From Pseudarthrobacter cellobiosi (lineage in GTDB: Bacteria > Actinomycetota > Actinomycetes > Actinomycetales > Micrococcaceae): a stretch of 64,000 nt of DNA. The position numbers and the translations under genes were made by a program. The stretch is from positions 45,019-109,018 of the forward strand of contig NZ_JAMXBJ010000038.1 in assembly GCF_023913755.1 (NCBI RefSeq), in the 5' to 3' direction. Shown piece after piece: positions 8,275 through 17,000 of the stretch; positions within the stretch are counted from its first letter, which is position 1, and each line of letters begins with the position of its first letter. Under the pieces are notes generated by a model. That model saw only the letters and a list, made by a program, of their open reading frames with translations, was not told the DNA's origin and did no database searches.

Positions 8275-9854
8275 AGCGGGATGTTCCCGTGCTTCTTGGT
8301 GGGCAGGCTCGCCCGCTTGTCGCGGAGGGCGCGAAGGCCCTTGATGATGTGGCCCCGGGTATCGGACGGTGCGATGACCGCGTCCACGTAGCCCAGCTGG
8401 GCGGCCTGGTAGGGGTTCAGCAACTCTTCTTCGTACTGGCGGATGACCTCGGCGCGCCGGGCCTCAACGTCCCCGCCGGCCTCGGCAACGGCGGCCAGGT
8501 CGCGGCGGTACAGGATGTTGACGGCGCCCTGGGCACCCATCACGCCGATCTGCGCCGTGGGCCAGGCCAGGTTCAGGTCCGCGCCGAGTTTCTTGGAGCC
8601 CATCACGATGTACGCGCCGCCGTAAGCTTTGCGGGTGATGACCGTCAGCTTGGGGACGGTGGCTTCGGCGTAGGCGTACAGCAGCTTGGCGCCGCGGCGG
8701 ATGATGCCCTGGAACTCCTGGTCCTTGCCGGGCAGGAAGCCGGGCACATCCACCAGGGTGATGATGGGGACGTTGAAGGCATCGCAGTTCCGGACGAAGC
8801 GCGCAGCCTTCTCAGAGGCTGCAATGTCCAGCGTGCCGGCGAACTGCAGCGGCTGGTTGGCCACGATGCCCACGGTGTGTCCCTCCACCCGGCCGTAGCC
8901 GATGATGACGTTGGGGGCATACAGGGACTGCATCTCCAGGAAGTGTGCGTCGTCAACGATCTGCTCGATGACGGTACGCATGTCGTACGGCTGGTTGGCA
9001 GAGTCCGGGACGAGCGTGTCCAGGGCGAGGTCGTTGTCGTTGATCTCCAGCTCCTGCTGGTGCTCCAGCACCGGGGCCTCGGAGAGGTTGTTGGACGGCA
9101 GGAAGTCCAGCAGTTCGCGGACGAACTCGATGGCGTCGGCTTCGTCGGAGGCCAGGTACGTTGAGGTGCCCGTGTTGGCATTGTGCTGGCGGGCGCCGCC
9201 GAGGGTTTCCATGTCCACGTCTTCGCCCGTGACGGTCTTGATGACGTCCGGTCCCGTGATGAACATGTGCGAGGTCTTGTCCACCATCACCACGTAGTCC
9301 GTGAGGGCGGGGGAGTAGGCCGCGCCGCCGGCGGACGGTCCCATGATGAGCGAGATCTGCGGGACGACGCCGGAAGCGTGGACGTTATTGCGGAAGATGT
9401 CGGCAAACATGGCCAGGGAGGCCACACCTTCCTGGATGCGGGCACCGCCGCCGTCGAGGATGCCCACTACAGGGCAGCCGTTGCGCAGGGCGAATTCCTG
9501 GACCTTGACGATCTTCTCGCCGTTGACCTGGCTCAACGATCCGCCGTAGACCGAGAAGTCCTGGCTGTAGACGGCAACGGGACGCCCGTCCACTGTGCCG
9601 TAGCCGGAGACCAGCCCGTCGCCGAGCGGCTTCTTCTTTTCCATGCCGAAGGCGGTGGAGCGGTGCACGGCCAGTGCGTCAAGCTCCACAAACGAGCCTT
9701 CGTCCAGCAGGAGTTCCACGCGCTCGCGGGCGGTGTTCTTGCCGCGGGCGTGCTGCTTTTCGATGGCTTCGGGGCCGGAGGGTTGTTCTGCACCGGCCTG
9801 GCGGTCGCGGAAATCGGCGATCTTTCCCGCTGTCGTTGTCAGATCGTGGCTCAT
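8271..9854 (-). CDS. accD5: Acyl-CoA carboxylase beta subunit (carboxyltransferase)
   Basis: 527-aa carboxyltransferase subunit that moves the carboxyl group from biotin to acetyl- or propionyl-CoA to feed fatty-acid synthesis. Features seen: [20 protein letters not shown] near the N-terminus; the two oxyanion-hole regions of the crotonase fold, [29 protein letters not shown] (N half) and [41 protein letters not shown] (C half); and the beta-type ending near [24 protein letters not shown] at 9854 is preferred over TTG at 9857, with GGAG 7 nt upstream. It is followed by accE in a GTGA overlap. In Mycobacterium tuberculosis the same neighbours (birA, accD5, accE5, maf) occur, hence the symbol. 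Propionyl versus acetyl preference is not decided here. Confidence 0.94.
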   Translation of the reverse strand: MSHDLTTTAGKIADFRDRQAGAEQPSGPEAIEKQHARGKNTARERVELLLDEGSFVELDALAVHRSTAFGMEKKKPLGDGLVSGYGTVDGRPVAVYSQDFSVYGGSLSQVNGEKIVKVQEFALRNGCPVVGILDGGGARIQEGVASLAMFADIFRNNVHASGVVPQISLIMGPSAGGAAYSPALTDYVVMVDKTSHMFITGPDVIKTVTGEDVDMETLGGARQHNANTGTSTYLASDEADAIEFVRELLDFLPSNNLSEAPVLEHQQELEINDNDLALDTLVPDSANQPYDMRTVIEQIVDDAHFLEMQSLYAPNVIIGYGRVEGHTVGIVANQPLQFAGTLDIAASEKAARFVRNCDAFNVPIITLVDVPGFLPGKDQEFQGIIRRGAKLLYAYAEATVPKLTVITRKAYGGAYIVMGSKKLGADLNLAWPTAQIGVMGAQGAVNILYRRDLAAVAEAGGDVEARRAEVIRQYEEELLNPYQAAQLGYVDAVIAPSDTRGHIIKGLRALRDKRASLPTKKHGNIPL

Positions 9855-10048
9855 CAAGTGTCTCCGGCTCTGTAGCAGATTGGTGCTGTAACAATGTGGT
9901 GCTGCGTGCGGTGGTAACTGGCAGGTCAGGCGCGGGATTTAAGTAGATTCCACACAAGAGACGAACCCTGCTGGCTAGTCTAATGACGCATCTGCGTGGG
10001 ACGACTGTAGAAAACCTACAATTTTCCGCACTTTCCGGCGGCCAGCAC

Positions 10049-10070
10049 TATGTTACTCGCCAGTAACATA
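10049..10070. promoter_or_regulatory. 22-bp perfect palindrome, probable TetR-type operator
   Basis: TATGTTACT-CGCC-AGTAACATA: nine-bp arms at 10049-10057 and 10062-10070. It ends 19 bp before the SDR start and also lies in the divergent gap upstream of accD5. Spacing and symmetry suit a TetR-family dimer. A second, weaker repeat TGTAG-AAAAC-CTACA lies at 10006-10020. No regulator gene is adjacent. Confidence 0.55.
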
Positions 10071-10089
10071 CCTCGGCTACAGTGGAGCC

Positions 10090-10977
10090 ATGACTTCCAG
10101 CAACGACGCAAGGTCCATTGCCGCAGGGCCCTACCAGGCCACCGGGTCCCTTCGGGGCCGCACCATTCTGATGTCCGGCGGCAGCCGCGGCATCGGGCTG
10201 GCCATTGCCACCCGGGCGGCACAGGACGGTGCCAATATTGTCCTGATGGCCAAGACCGGCCAGCCCCACGCCAAGCTGGCAGGCACCGTCTTCAGCGCCG
10301 CCGAGCAGGTGGAGGCCGCCGGGGGCCACGCCCTAGCAATCGTCGGTGATGTGCGCAGCGACGAAGACGTCGCAGGAGCCGTGGCGGCCGCCGTCGAACG
10401 CTTCGGCGGGATCGACATCGTGCTCAACAATGCATCCGCGATCGATCTCTCCACCACCGACGACGTGGACATGAAACGTTACGACCTGATGCAGGACATC
10501 AATGTCCGCGGCACGTTCCTGCTGTCCAAGCTGTCACTGCCCGCCCTCCGCAAATCGGCCCACGCACACATCCTGACGCTGTCGCCGCCCCTGAACCTTG
10601 ACCCCCAGTGGGCAGGCAGGCACCTGGCCTACACCATGGCCAAATACGGGATGAGCCTCACCACGCTGGGCCTTGCCGAAGAACTCAAGGCCGACGGAAT
10701 CAACGTCAACTCGCTCTGGCCGTGCACGCTCATCGATACCGCGGCCATCCGGAACATGCCCGGCGGCCAGGAGATCGTCCAGGCCGCGCGCGGACCACAG
10801 ATCATGGCCGACGCAGCCCACGCCGTCCTGACCGGCAGCAACCTGGCCGGCGCCGGTGCACCAAGCGGCAACTTCTATACGGACGAACAGGTGCTCCGCG
10901 CGGCGGGTGTCACCGACTTCCGTCCGTACAGCCTCGGGGCCGCGGAGGATCGCCTGGTTCCGGACATATTCCTCTGA
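10090..10977 (+). CDS. SDR oxidoreductase (HSDL2-like)
   Basis: 295-aa NAD(P)-dependent short-chain dehydrogenase/reductase. The Rossmann glycine motif is SGGSRGIG (about residues 33-40). NNASAI corresponds to the NNAG motif, the catalytic Ser region is ILTLSPP and the YxxxK pair is YTMAKYG (about 185-189). The sequence TGQPHAKLAGTVFSAAEQVEAAGG resembles hydroxysteroid-dehydrogenase-like protein 2, a subgroup often tied to fatty-acid metabolism; the substrate is not known. The ATG at 10090 has GGAG only 2 nt upstream, too close to act normally, so a leaderless or weak start is possible. Divergent from accD5-accE, with a strong palindrome in the gap suggesting shared control by an acyl-CoA-type repressor (inference). 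Confidence 0.88.
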   Translation: MTSSNDARSIAAGPYQATGSLRGRTILMSGGSRGIGLAIATRAAQDGANIVLMAKTGQPHAKLAGTVFSAAEQVEAAGGHALAIVGDVRSDEDVAGAVAAAVERFGGIDIVLNNASAIDLSTTDDVDMKRYDLMQDINVRGTFLLSKLSLPALRKSAHAHILTLSPPLNLDPQWAGRHLAYTMAKYGMSLTTLGLAEELKADGINVNSLWPCTLIDTAAIRNMPGGQEIVQAARGPQIMADAAHAVLTGSNLAGAGAPSGNFYTDEQVLRAAGVTDFRPYSLGAAEDRLVPDIFL

Positions 10978-11045
10978 GCCGCGGGTTCCACTCACGTGGC
11001 TGCGGGAACAGCCAGCGGCGGCGCCTGAGTCGATAGGATTCAACC

Positions 11046-11954
11046 ATGGATGACTCACACACCCCAGGAAATCCGTTGGATCGTGGAGCCTTGGCGGACC
11101 AGGATTTCCTGGCGGCCACAGGCGTCGCCAAGGTGGTGGTGGTGGACTCCACCGGTTCCACCAACGCGGACCTCCTGCGCTCGGTGACGGTTGAGCCAAA
11201 GGAGTGGCCGGACCTGTCGGTGCTGACGGCCGAGTACCAGACCGCTGCCCGCGGACGCCTGGACCGGCGGTGGGAAGCGCCGCCGCTGAGCTCGGTGTCG
11301 GTGTCCCTGGTCCTGCGGCCCGCCAATGCCGAGGGCAGGCCCCTGCCCACGCACACGTATTCGTGGCTGTCACTGCTGGGCGCGCTGGCGCTGCGGGAGA
11401 CGCTTCTTGAGACCGCGGGCATTCCGGCCGAGCTCAAGTGGCCCAATGACGTCCTGGTCCGTGGCCGCAAGATCGCCGGGATCCTTGCCCAGCTGGGGCC
11501 CATGGGGGACGGCTCTGTTCCTCCGGTCATTTTGGGGACCGGCCTGAACGTGACTTTGACCGCGTCGGAACTCCCGGTGCCCACAGCGACGTCGGTTGCC
11601 CTGGAAGAACCGCTGACTGTTGATCGGACCGTGCTGCTCAAGAGCTACCTCGCCCATTTCGCCGTGCTCTACCGCAGCTTCTGCAATGCCGACGGCGACC
11701 CCACCGCCGGGATTGCCGGCGGCCCTTCGCTCCACAAGCGGGTGGAGTCCGTGATGGTGACGCTGGGCAAGCAGGTGCGCGCGCAGTTGCCCGGTGACCA
11801 CGAGATCATCGGGCACGCTTCGAGGCTGGACGAGTACGGCTCACTGCTGGTGGTGGACAAGGACCGTCGCGAGCATGTGGTCACCGCCGGCGATGTGGTC
11901 CACCTGCGCCCATGGACCCCGCCGGGCCAGGGCGCTGAAAGCGGCTATGCGTAA
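11046..11954 (+). CDS. birA: Biotin--[acetyl-CoA-carboxylase] ligase
   Basis: 302-aa enzyme that activates biotin with ATP and attaches it to the biotin carrier lysine of acyl-CoA carboxylase. Visible motifs: STGSTNADL (biotin site), AEYQTAARGRLDRRW (the GRGRxGRxW adenylate loop, here ARGRLDRRW), LKWPNDVLV (catalytic Lys, KWPNDV), KIAGILAQ and GTGLNV. The C-terminal domain starts near VESVMVTLGKQVRAQLPGD. There is no N-terminal DNA-binding domain, so this is a monofunctional ligase. A -10-like TAGGAT at 11034-11039 lies 6 nt before the ATG and could give a leaderless mRNA. The stop overlaps the next gene by 8 bp. It is functionally linked to the neighbouring carboxylase genes. Confidence 0.95.
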   Translation: MDDSHTPGNPLDRGALADQDFLAATGVAKVVVVDSTGSTNADLLRSVTVEPKEWPDLSVLTAEYQTAARGRLDRRWEAPPLSSVSVSLVLRPANAEGRPLPTHTYSWLSLLGALALRETLLETAGIPAELKWPNDVLVRGRKIAGILAQLGPMGDGSVPPVILGTGLNVTLTASELPVPTATSVALEEPLTVDRTVLLKSYLAHFAVLYRSFCNADGDPTAGIAGGPSLHKRVESVMVTLGKQVRAQLPGDHEIIGHASRLDEYGSLLVVDKDRREHVVTAGDVVHLRPWTPPGQGAESGYA

Positions 11955-12546
11955 AGGCCTCGTGCCGGGCGAGCAGGTCATTACGATTACCCGCCCGCAG
12001 CCGAGGAAACTGGCCGGCCCGGCCGCAGCCTTCATTGCGGCACCGGCGGCTGCAGCTTTTGCCAGTGCCTGGACCGTGCGGGGCGAGGCTACCCGGTTGG
12101 TGCCTTTGGCTTCCGCTGACTGGACACCCTGGATCGTCCTTGCATGCGTCTTGGCCGCTGCGTGGATATGGTTGGCATATTGCCTGCCTCGGCTGCTGCG
12201 GTGGCAGGCAACCCGGTACATCCTCACGAGCCGGCGGATTGTTGCCCGCTACGGCATGGTGCGGCGCCGGGACGAGCAGGTCAACCTCGCGTCGATCCGC
12301 AACGTGTCGGTCCACCAGTCGGTGCTGCAGCGCATATTGCGCTCCGGGAATATATCCTTGGAAACCGGGTACCAAGGTGTGGTGAACATCCAGGACGTCC
12401 CGGAAGCAGTGCGGTTCCGGGACTTCGTGCTGGATGCGATTGACGAACTGCCCGTGGGCGGGGACCCGGGGACTGATGAGATATCGGATTACACAGACGA
12501 AGCGTTGCCGTGGGAGTTGAGAGAAGGTGGAGACGATGAACGATGA
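11947..12546 (+). CDS. PH-domain (bPH) membrane protein
   Basis: 199-aa protein with two hydrophobic helices (about residues 20-40 and 55-80: FIAAPAAAAFASA and WIVLACVLAAAWIWLAYCL). A bacterial pleckstrin-homology domain follows (about 85-165: YILTSRRIVARYGMVRRRDE, then IRNVSVHQSVLQRILRSGNI). The ATG at 11947 lies inside the end of birA (ATGCGTAA shared). In M. tuberculosis a PH-domain gene likewise neighbours birA. The role is not established; such proteins sit in the cytoplasmic membrane. It overlaps the cyclase gene downstream, so birA-PH-cyclase are probably one transcript. Confidence 0.88.
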   Translation: MRKGLVPGEQVITITRPQPRKLAGPAAAFIAAPAAAAFASAWTVRGEATRLVPLASADWTPWIVLACVLAAAWIWLAYCLPRLLRWQATRYILTSRRIVARYGMVRRRDEQVNLASIRNVSVHQSVLQRILRSGNISLETGYQGVVNIQDVPEAVRFRDFVLDAIDELPVGGDPGTDEISDYTDEALPWELREGGDDER

Positions 12547-13660
12547 GGACCAGCGGGACGAAGCGGACCTGCCGGCTCCCGCCGTGCCCGAAACCGCCCA
12601 CCCGGCAACAGGCACACTCTCTCCGGAACGAGTGGCTGCCAAGGCTCTCGAGGCCCGGCTGTTGGGCGGCGAACGGAAGCTGCGGCGCCGTGAGGTGGCC
12701 GCCGGGGCAGGGCTGTCCCTCCTTTCGGCCCGGAAGCTGTGGCGTGCCCTCGGTTTCCCGAACTTCGGCGACGAAGACGTCGCCTTCACCGAACGGGATC
12801 AGGCTGCGCTGTCTACCGTGGTTGACCTGGTCCGCACCGGAGTGCTGACCGAGGAAGCCGCCATCTCCGTGACCCGGTCCATCGGACAGATGACGGACCG
12901 CATGGTGGTTTGGCAGATCGAGGCCCTGGTGGAGGACATGGTCCACGAGCAGGGCGTGACGGACGCTGTGGCCCGCAAGCGCCTGGTGAAGGAACTTCCC
13001 TCACTACTGGATGCACTAGAGGAGATGCTGGTCTATTCGTGGCGGCGGCAACTCAATGCCGGCGTGCAACGCCTGGCCGTGCGCGCCGAAGCCGGCCTGC
13101 AGGCCAGCGAAGAAGGCCGCGACGGCGACGAAGACGACGCCCCGCTGCCGCTGGCCCGCGCCGTCGGCTTTGCTGACCTCGTTTCGTATACGAGTCTCTC
13201 CCGCCGGATGAATGAAAAGACCCTCGCCCGGCTGGTCCAGCGCTTTGAGAACAAATGCGCCGAGATCATTTCCGTTGGCGGCGGGCGGCTGGTCAAGACG
13301 GTAGGCGACGAAGTCCTGTATATCGCGGAAACTCCGGCTGCCGGAGCCGAGATCTCGCTGGCCCTGGCACAGGCGTTCACCGAAGACGAGATCCTGCCGG
13401 AAGCGCGGGTGGCGATGGTCTGGGGCAGGATCCTGTCCCGGCTGGGGGACATCTACGGCCCCACGGTCAACCTCGCCGCCCGTCTCACCACGTTGGCGGA
13501 TCCGGGAACGGTCCTGATCGACTCCATGACTGCATCCGCGCTGGATCAGGACAAGCGCTTCATTCTCGTTCCGCAGCCTGCTGAAAATGTCCGTGGGTTC
13601 GGCGAAATCCATCCCGTGCTCTTGGCACGCGGTCAAGGAAAAGGCCTGGTCCTCGACTAG
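12536..13660 (+). CDS. Class III adenylate/guanylate cyclase, cytoplasmic
   Basis: 374-aa enzyme that makes cAMP (or cGMP) from the triphosphate. The N-terminal half is helical with an HTH-like segment (RREVAAGAGLSLLSARKLWRAL, about residues 46-67, overlapping two reported pieces RREVAAGAGL and SARKLWRAL). The catalytic domain (about 200-360) shows AVGFADLVSYTSLSRR (first metal Asp), GGRLVKTVGDEVLYI (Lys for base selection and second Asp) and YGPTVNLAARLTTLADPG (Asn/Arg of the transition-state site). All key residues are present, so it should be active; Lys in VKTVGDE favours ATP. ATG at 12536 is preferred (AAGG 8 nt upstream); a GTG at 12527 is possible. It overlaps the PH gene by 11 bp. Confidence 0.9.
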   Translation: MNDEDQRDEADLPAPAVPETAHPATGTLSPERVAAKALEARLLGGERKLRRREVAAGAGLSLLSARKLWRALGFPNFGDEDVAFTERDQAALSTVVDLVRTGVLTEEAAISVTRSIGQMTDRMVVWQIEALVEDMVHEQGVTDAVARKRLVKELPSLLDALEEMLVYSWRRQLNAGVQRLAVRAEAGLQASEEGRDGDEDDAPLPLARAVGFADLVSYTSLSRRMNEKTLARLVQRFENKCAEIISVGGGRLVKTVGDEVLYIAETPAAGAEISLALAQAFTEDEILPEARVAMVWGRILSRLGDIYGPTVNLAARLTTLADPGTVLIDSMTASALDQDKRFILVPQPAENVRGFGEIHPVLLARGQGKGLVLD

Positions 13661-14072
13661 CCGTTTACCGTCCCCGGCCATGAACTTCGCCGAATGGCTT
13701 GCGCAACAAATCCGCGTGCCACAAAATCCGCGCGCAGGAACGTGCCACAAAATCCGCGCGCAGGAAGAGGCGCCGGTTCGGACGTTACATCGTGGCGTCG
13801 CCCACGAAACCGGGACGGTCCGGGAGCCATGGAATACCCCATTGCTGAGCGTCAGGGACGTGTTTGTCCTGACCTGCTGGTTTATCCAGTTGTTGGCGTA
13901 TCGCGCTATAGTCGACCCTGGCGGCGGCCTGTCGCGCAGCACCAGGGGAGCGCTCCCCATCGCGGCAGCAGCCATGCTTCGGTAGGCTGACGCGGGGAAC
14001 AGAGAGCCCGGTATCGGGTCTTTGGAGGGGCCGCACTGGGGGCCGCGACACAATTGGGGGATTAGTAACGCT
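13661..14072 (+). other. 412-bp intergenic region upstream of the Ig/FN3 operon
   Basis: No convincing gene. It holds a 26-bp tandem repeat (13715-13766), a -10-like TATAGT at 13907-13912 without a good -35, and a perfect 14-bp palindrome GGGGAGCGCTCCCC at 13945-13958. If transcription starts near 13919, the operon would have a leader of about 150 nt. Confidence 0.6.
13715..13766. repeat. Two tandem copies of a 26-bp unit
   Basis: The unit starts CGTGCCACAAAATCCGCGCG and ends CAGGAA; copies at 13715-13740 and 13741-13766 are identical. A partial, diverged copy (CAACAAATCCGCG, 13704-13716) precedes them. Confidence 0.9.
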
Positions 14073-17000
14073 GTGACATCACTGCTGGGGAAGTTCGGTC
14101 TCAAGAAGCGCCACAACAAGATCGTTACCGGTTCGGCCTTTGCCGCGGCCGGCGCTGTGCTGGTTGCCGGCGCGATCATCTATCCGGGGTTTAAGACCAC
14201 GGAGGTGGAGTTGAACGACGGCGGCGTGTGGGTAGTCTCCAAGTCCAAGAATGCGGTGGGTCGGCTGAATTATCCCTCGCGTGTGTTGGATGGTGCGGTG
14301 ACGCCGGCGAGTACCACTTTCGATATTCTCCAGAATGCCGGGGATGTGTTTGTGGATGATGAGACGGGTTCGACGCTGAACCAGGTTTCTCCTGCGAACA
14401 TGCGCCTCGGCGGGGACAGACAGCTGCCGGGTTCGGCGGATGTGAGCTTCGGTGCCAGCGTGATCTCAGTGACGGACGCCGCATCGGGAAAGGTCTGGGC
14501 GGTGTCGCCGTCCACGGTAAATGGTTTTGACCAGGAAGCCTCGGAACCTGTGATGGTTGGCTCCGAAGGTCTGGTCTCCGCAGTCGGTACCGATGACCGG
14601 ATCTACAGTGCCGATCCCAAGTCGGGCGCGGTGACTGTCACGGAGGTGGACGCGAACGGCGAAGTGGTGTCCACCGATTCCAGTACCTGGGGTGAGCTTA
14701 AGGGTGCAGGGGACCTGCAGATCACGGTGGTGGGGGACAATCCGGTGGTGTTGGATGCTGCTGCAGGGAAGCTGTTCCTGCCGGGCGGTAAGCGGCTGCA
14801 GTTGGAGAATGCGCGGGATGCGAAGCTGCAGCAGGGCGGCCCGGCGAGTGATTTTGTGGCGGTTTCGACGCAGAAGGCGTTGCTGAAGCAGCCGCTGGAC
14901 GGTTCGACGGCGAAGACGGTCACCTTTGATGGCGAGGGTGTGCCGGCGGCTCCGGTGCAGCTCGCCGGGTGTGTGCATGCTGCGTGGTCCGGGGCGAACG
15001 AGTATGTCCGTGACTGCATCAATGATGCTGATGACAAGAACGTTGAGGTGCCCAAGGCGAGTGCGTCGCCGTCGTACGTTTTCCGGGTGAACCGGGACTT
15101 GGTGGTCCTGAACGATGTGAACTCCGGGAACGTGTGGCTGGTGAACCAGAACATGCAGCTCGTGAACAACTGGGACGACGTTGTTCCTCCGAAGAACGAA
15201 TCCGATGAGCAGGACCAGGAATCAGCGGACAACAACACCATCAACGTCCTGCCGGACCGCACTAAACCGAACCGGCCGCCGGAAACCAAACCGGACACCC
15301 TGGGCGTTCGTCCGGGGCGGACCACCATCCTCAGCGTCCTGGACAACGATTCGGATCCTGACGGCGACGTCCTGACCGCCGCCGTCGGCGATTCAGGGTC
15401 CAAAGCCGGAACGCTGGAGAGCATCTACGGCGGCACCGCGTTCCAGATCTCCGTTCCCGCGGACGCTCGGCCTGGCGCCGAGACGTTCAGCTACAACGCC
15501 GCGGACGGCCGGGGACTTTCAGCAGGCGGACAGGTCACGCTCAACGTGGTGGCAGCCGATGAAAACAAGCCGCCGGCATTCAAGCGCGGCGGAGACTCCA
15601 CCACCATGCTGGTGGAACAGGGCAAAACCGTCAGCCAGAACATCCTCACCGACTGGGTGGATCCCGACGGCGACGACCTTGTCCTGCTGGACGCCAAGGC
15701 AGACAACGACCAGGACCAGGTCAAGGTCCGGCGTGACGGATTGCTGACGTTCCAAGACTCCGGCGCCACCGCCGGCAAGAAAAACGTGGAAGTCACCATC
15801 TGGGACGGCCGGGCAACGGTCGCCGGAAAAGTCGTGGTGAACGTCCAGCCGCCGGGTGCCCTGGCGCCGGTGGTCAACGCCGATCACGTCACTGCCGTGG
15901 TGGGCCAGGACCTGGTGATCGCGCCCCTGAAAAACGACGTCGATCCCAACGGCGGCGCCCTCCGCCTGGCGCAGGTGGAGGCCAATGGTCCTGCCGAACT
16001 GGGCCCGGTCACCGACGGCGGTACCTTCACGTTCCGCAGCACCACTCCCGGTCCCGTCTACCTGACCTACATCGCCAGCAACGGCCCGCAGAGCAGCCAG
16101 GGCCTGATCCGGGTTGATGTGGAGTCCGGCAAGGACGCCGGTGACCCCGTGGCGGTCCACGACGTTGCGCTGATGCCCACCGGAGGCAGCGTGCTGCTGG
16201 ACCCGCTGGCCAATGACTCGGATCCTTCCGGCGGCGTGCTGGTGCTGCAGTCCGTGAAACTCCCGGACAACACCACGGCCTCGGTCAGCGTGATCGACCA
16301 CAGCGTCCTGCGCATCACCGATGTGCTGGGCACCAAGGACCCGTTCCTTTTTGAATACACCATGTCCAACGGCAGGAAATCAGCCACCGGCAGCGTCTCC
16401 GTGGTCCCCGTCCCGGCCCCCGCCGTCGTCGAGGCCCCCCAGCCCAAACCCGACGAAGTGAACGTCAGGGTCAACGACGTCGTCACCATCCCGGTGCTGG
16501 ACAACGACACCCACCCGCAGGGCCTGGAGCTGAGCGTGGACCCCGTCCTGCCACAGGCCGTGGATGAACTGGACGGCAAGAGCTTCGTCTCGGAAAACAC
16601 CCTGCGCTTCATCGCCGGGCCGCAGCCCAAGACGGTGCGAGCCATCTACAATGCCGTGGACCCGCAGGGGCAGAAGAGCGCCGCCGCCGTCACCATTCAC
16701 GTCCTTCCGCTGGAGGGGGCCGAGAATTCGAGGCCTCAGCCTCAGAATCTCACCGCCCGTGTGGTTGCCGCCGGAACAGTGCGCATTCCCGTCCCGCTGG
16801 ACGGCATCGATCCCGACGGCGACTCCGTTCAGCTAACGGGTATCGACAGCACCCCGGCCATGGGAACCGCCACCGTGGGCAGCAACTTCATCGACTTCAC
16901 CGCTGCCGGCGACGGCGCCGGTACAGATACGTTCCGCTACAAGGTGGTGGACCGCCAGGGCGCCGTCAACACCGGCACCGTGACGGTGGGCATCGCCCCC

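Noticed and set aside
13715..13766. CRISPR-like repeat
   Set aside because: The two copies are directly adjacent with no spacer, so this is a tandem duplication.
13587..13985. 132-aa plus-strand frame after the cyclase gene
   Set aside because: It starts inside the cyclase and runs through the 26-bp tandem repeat; no family likeness and no ribosome site.
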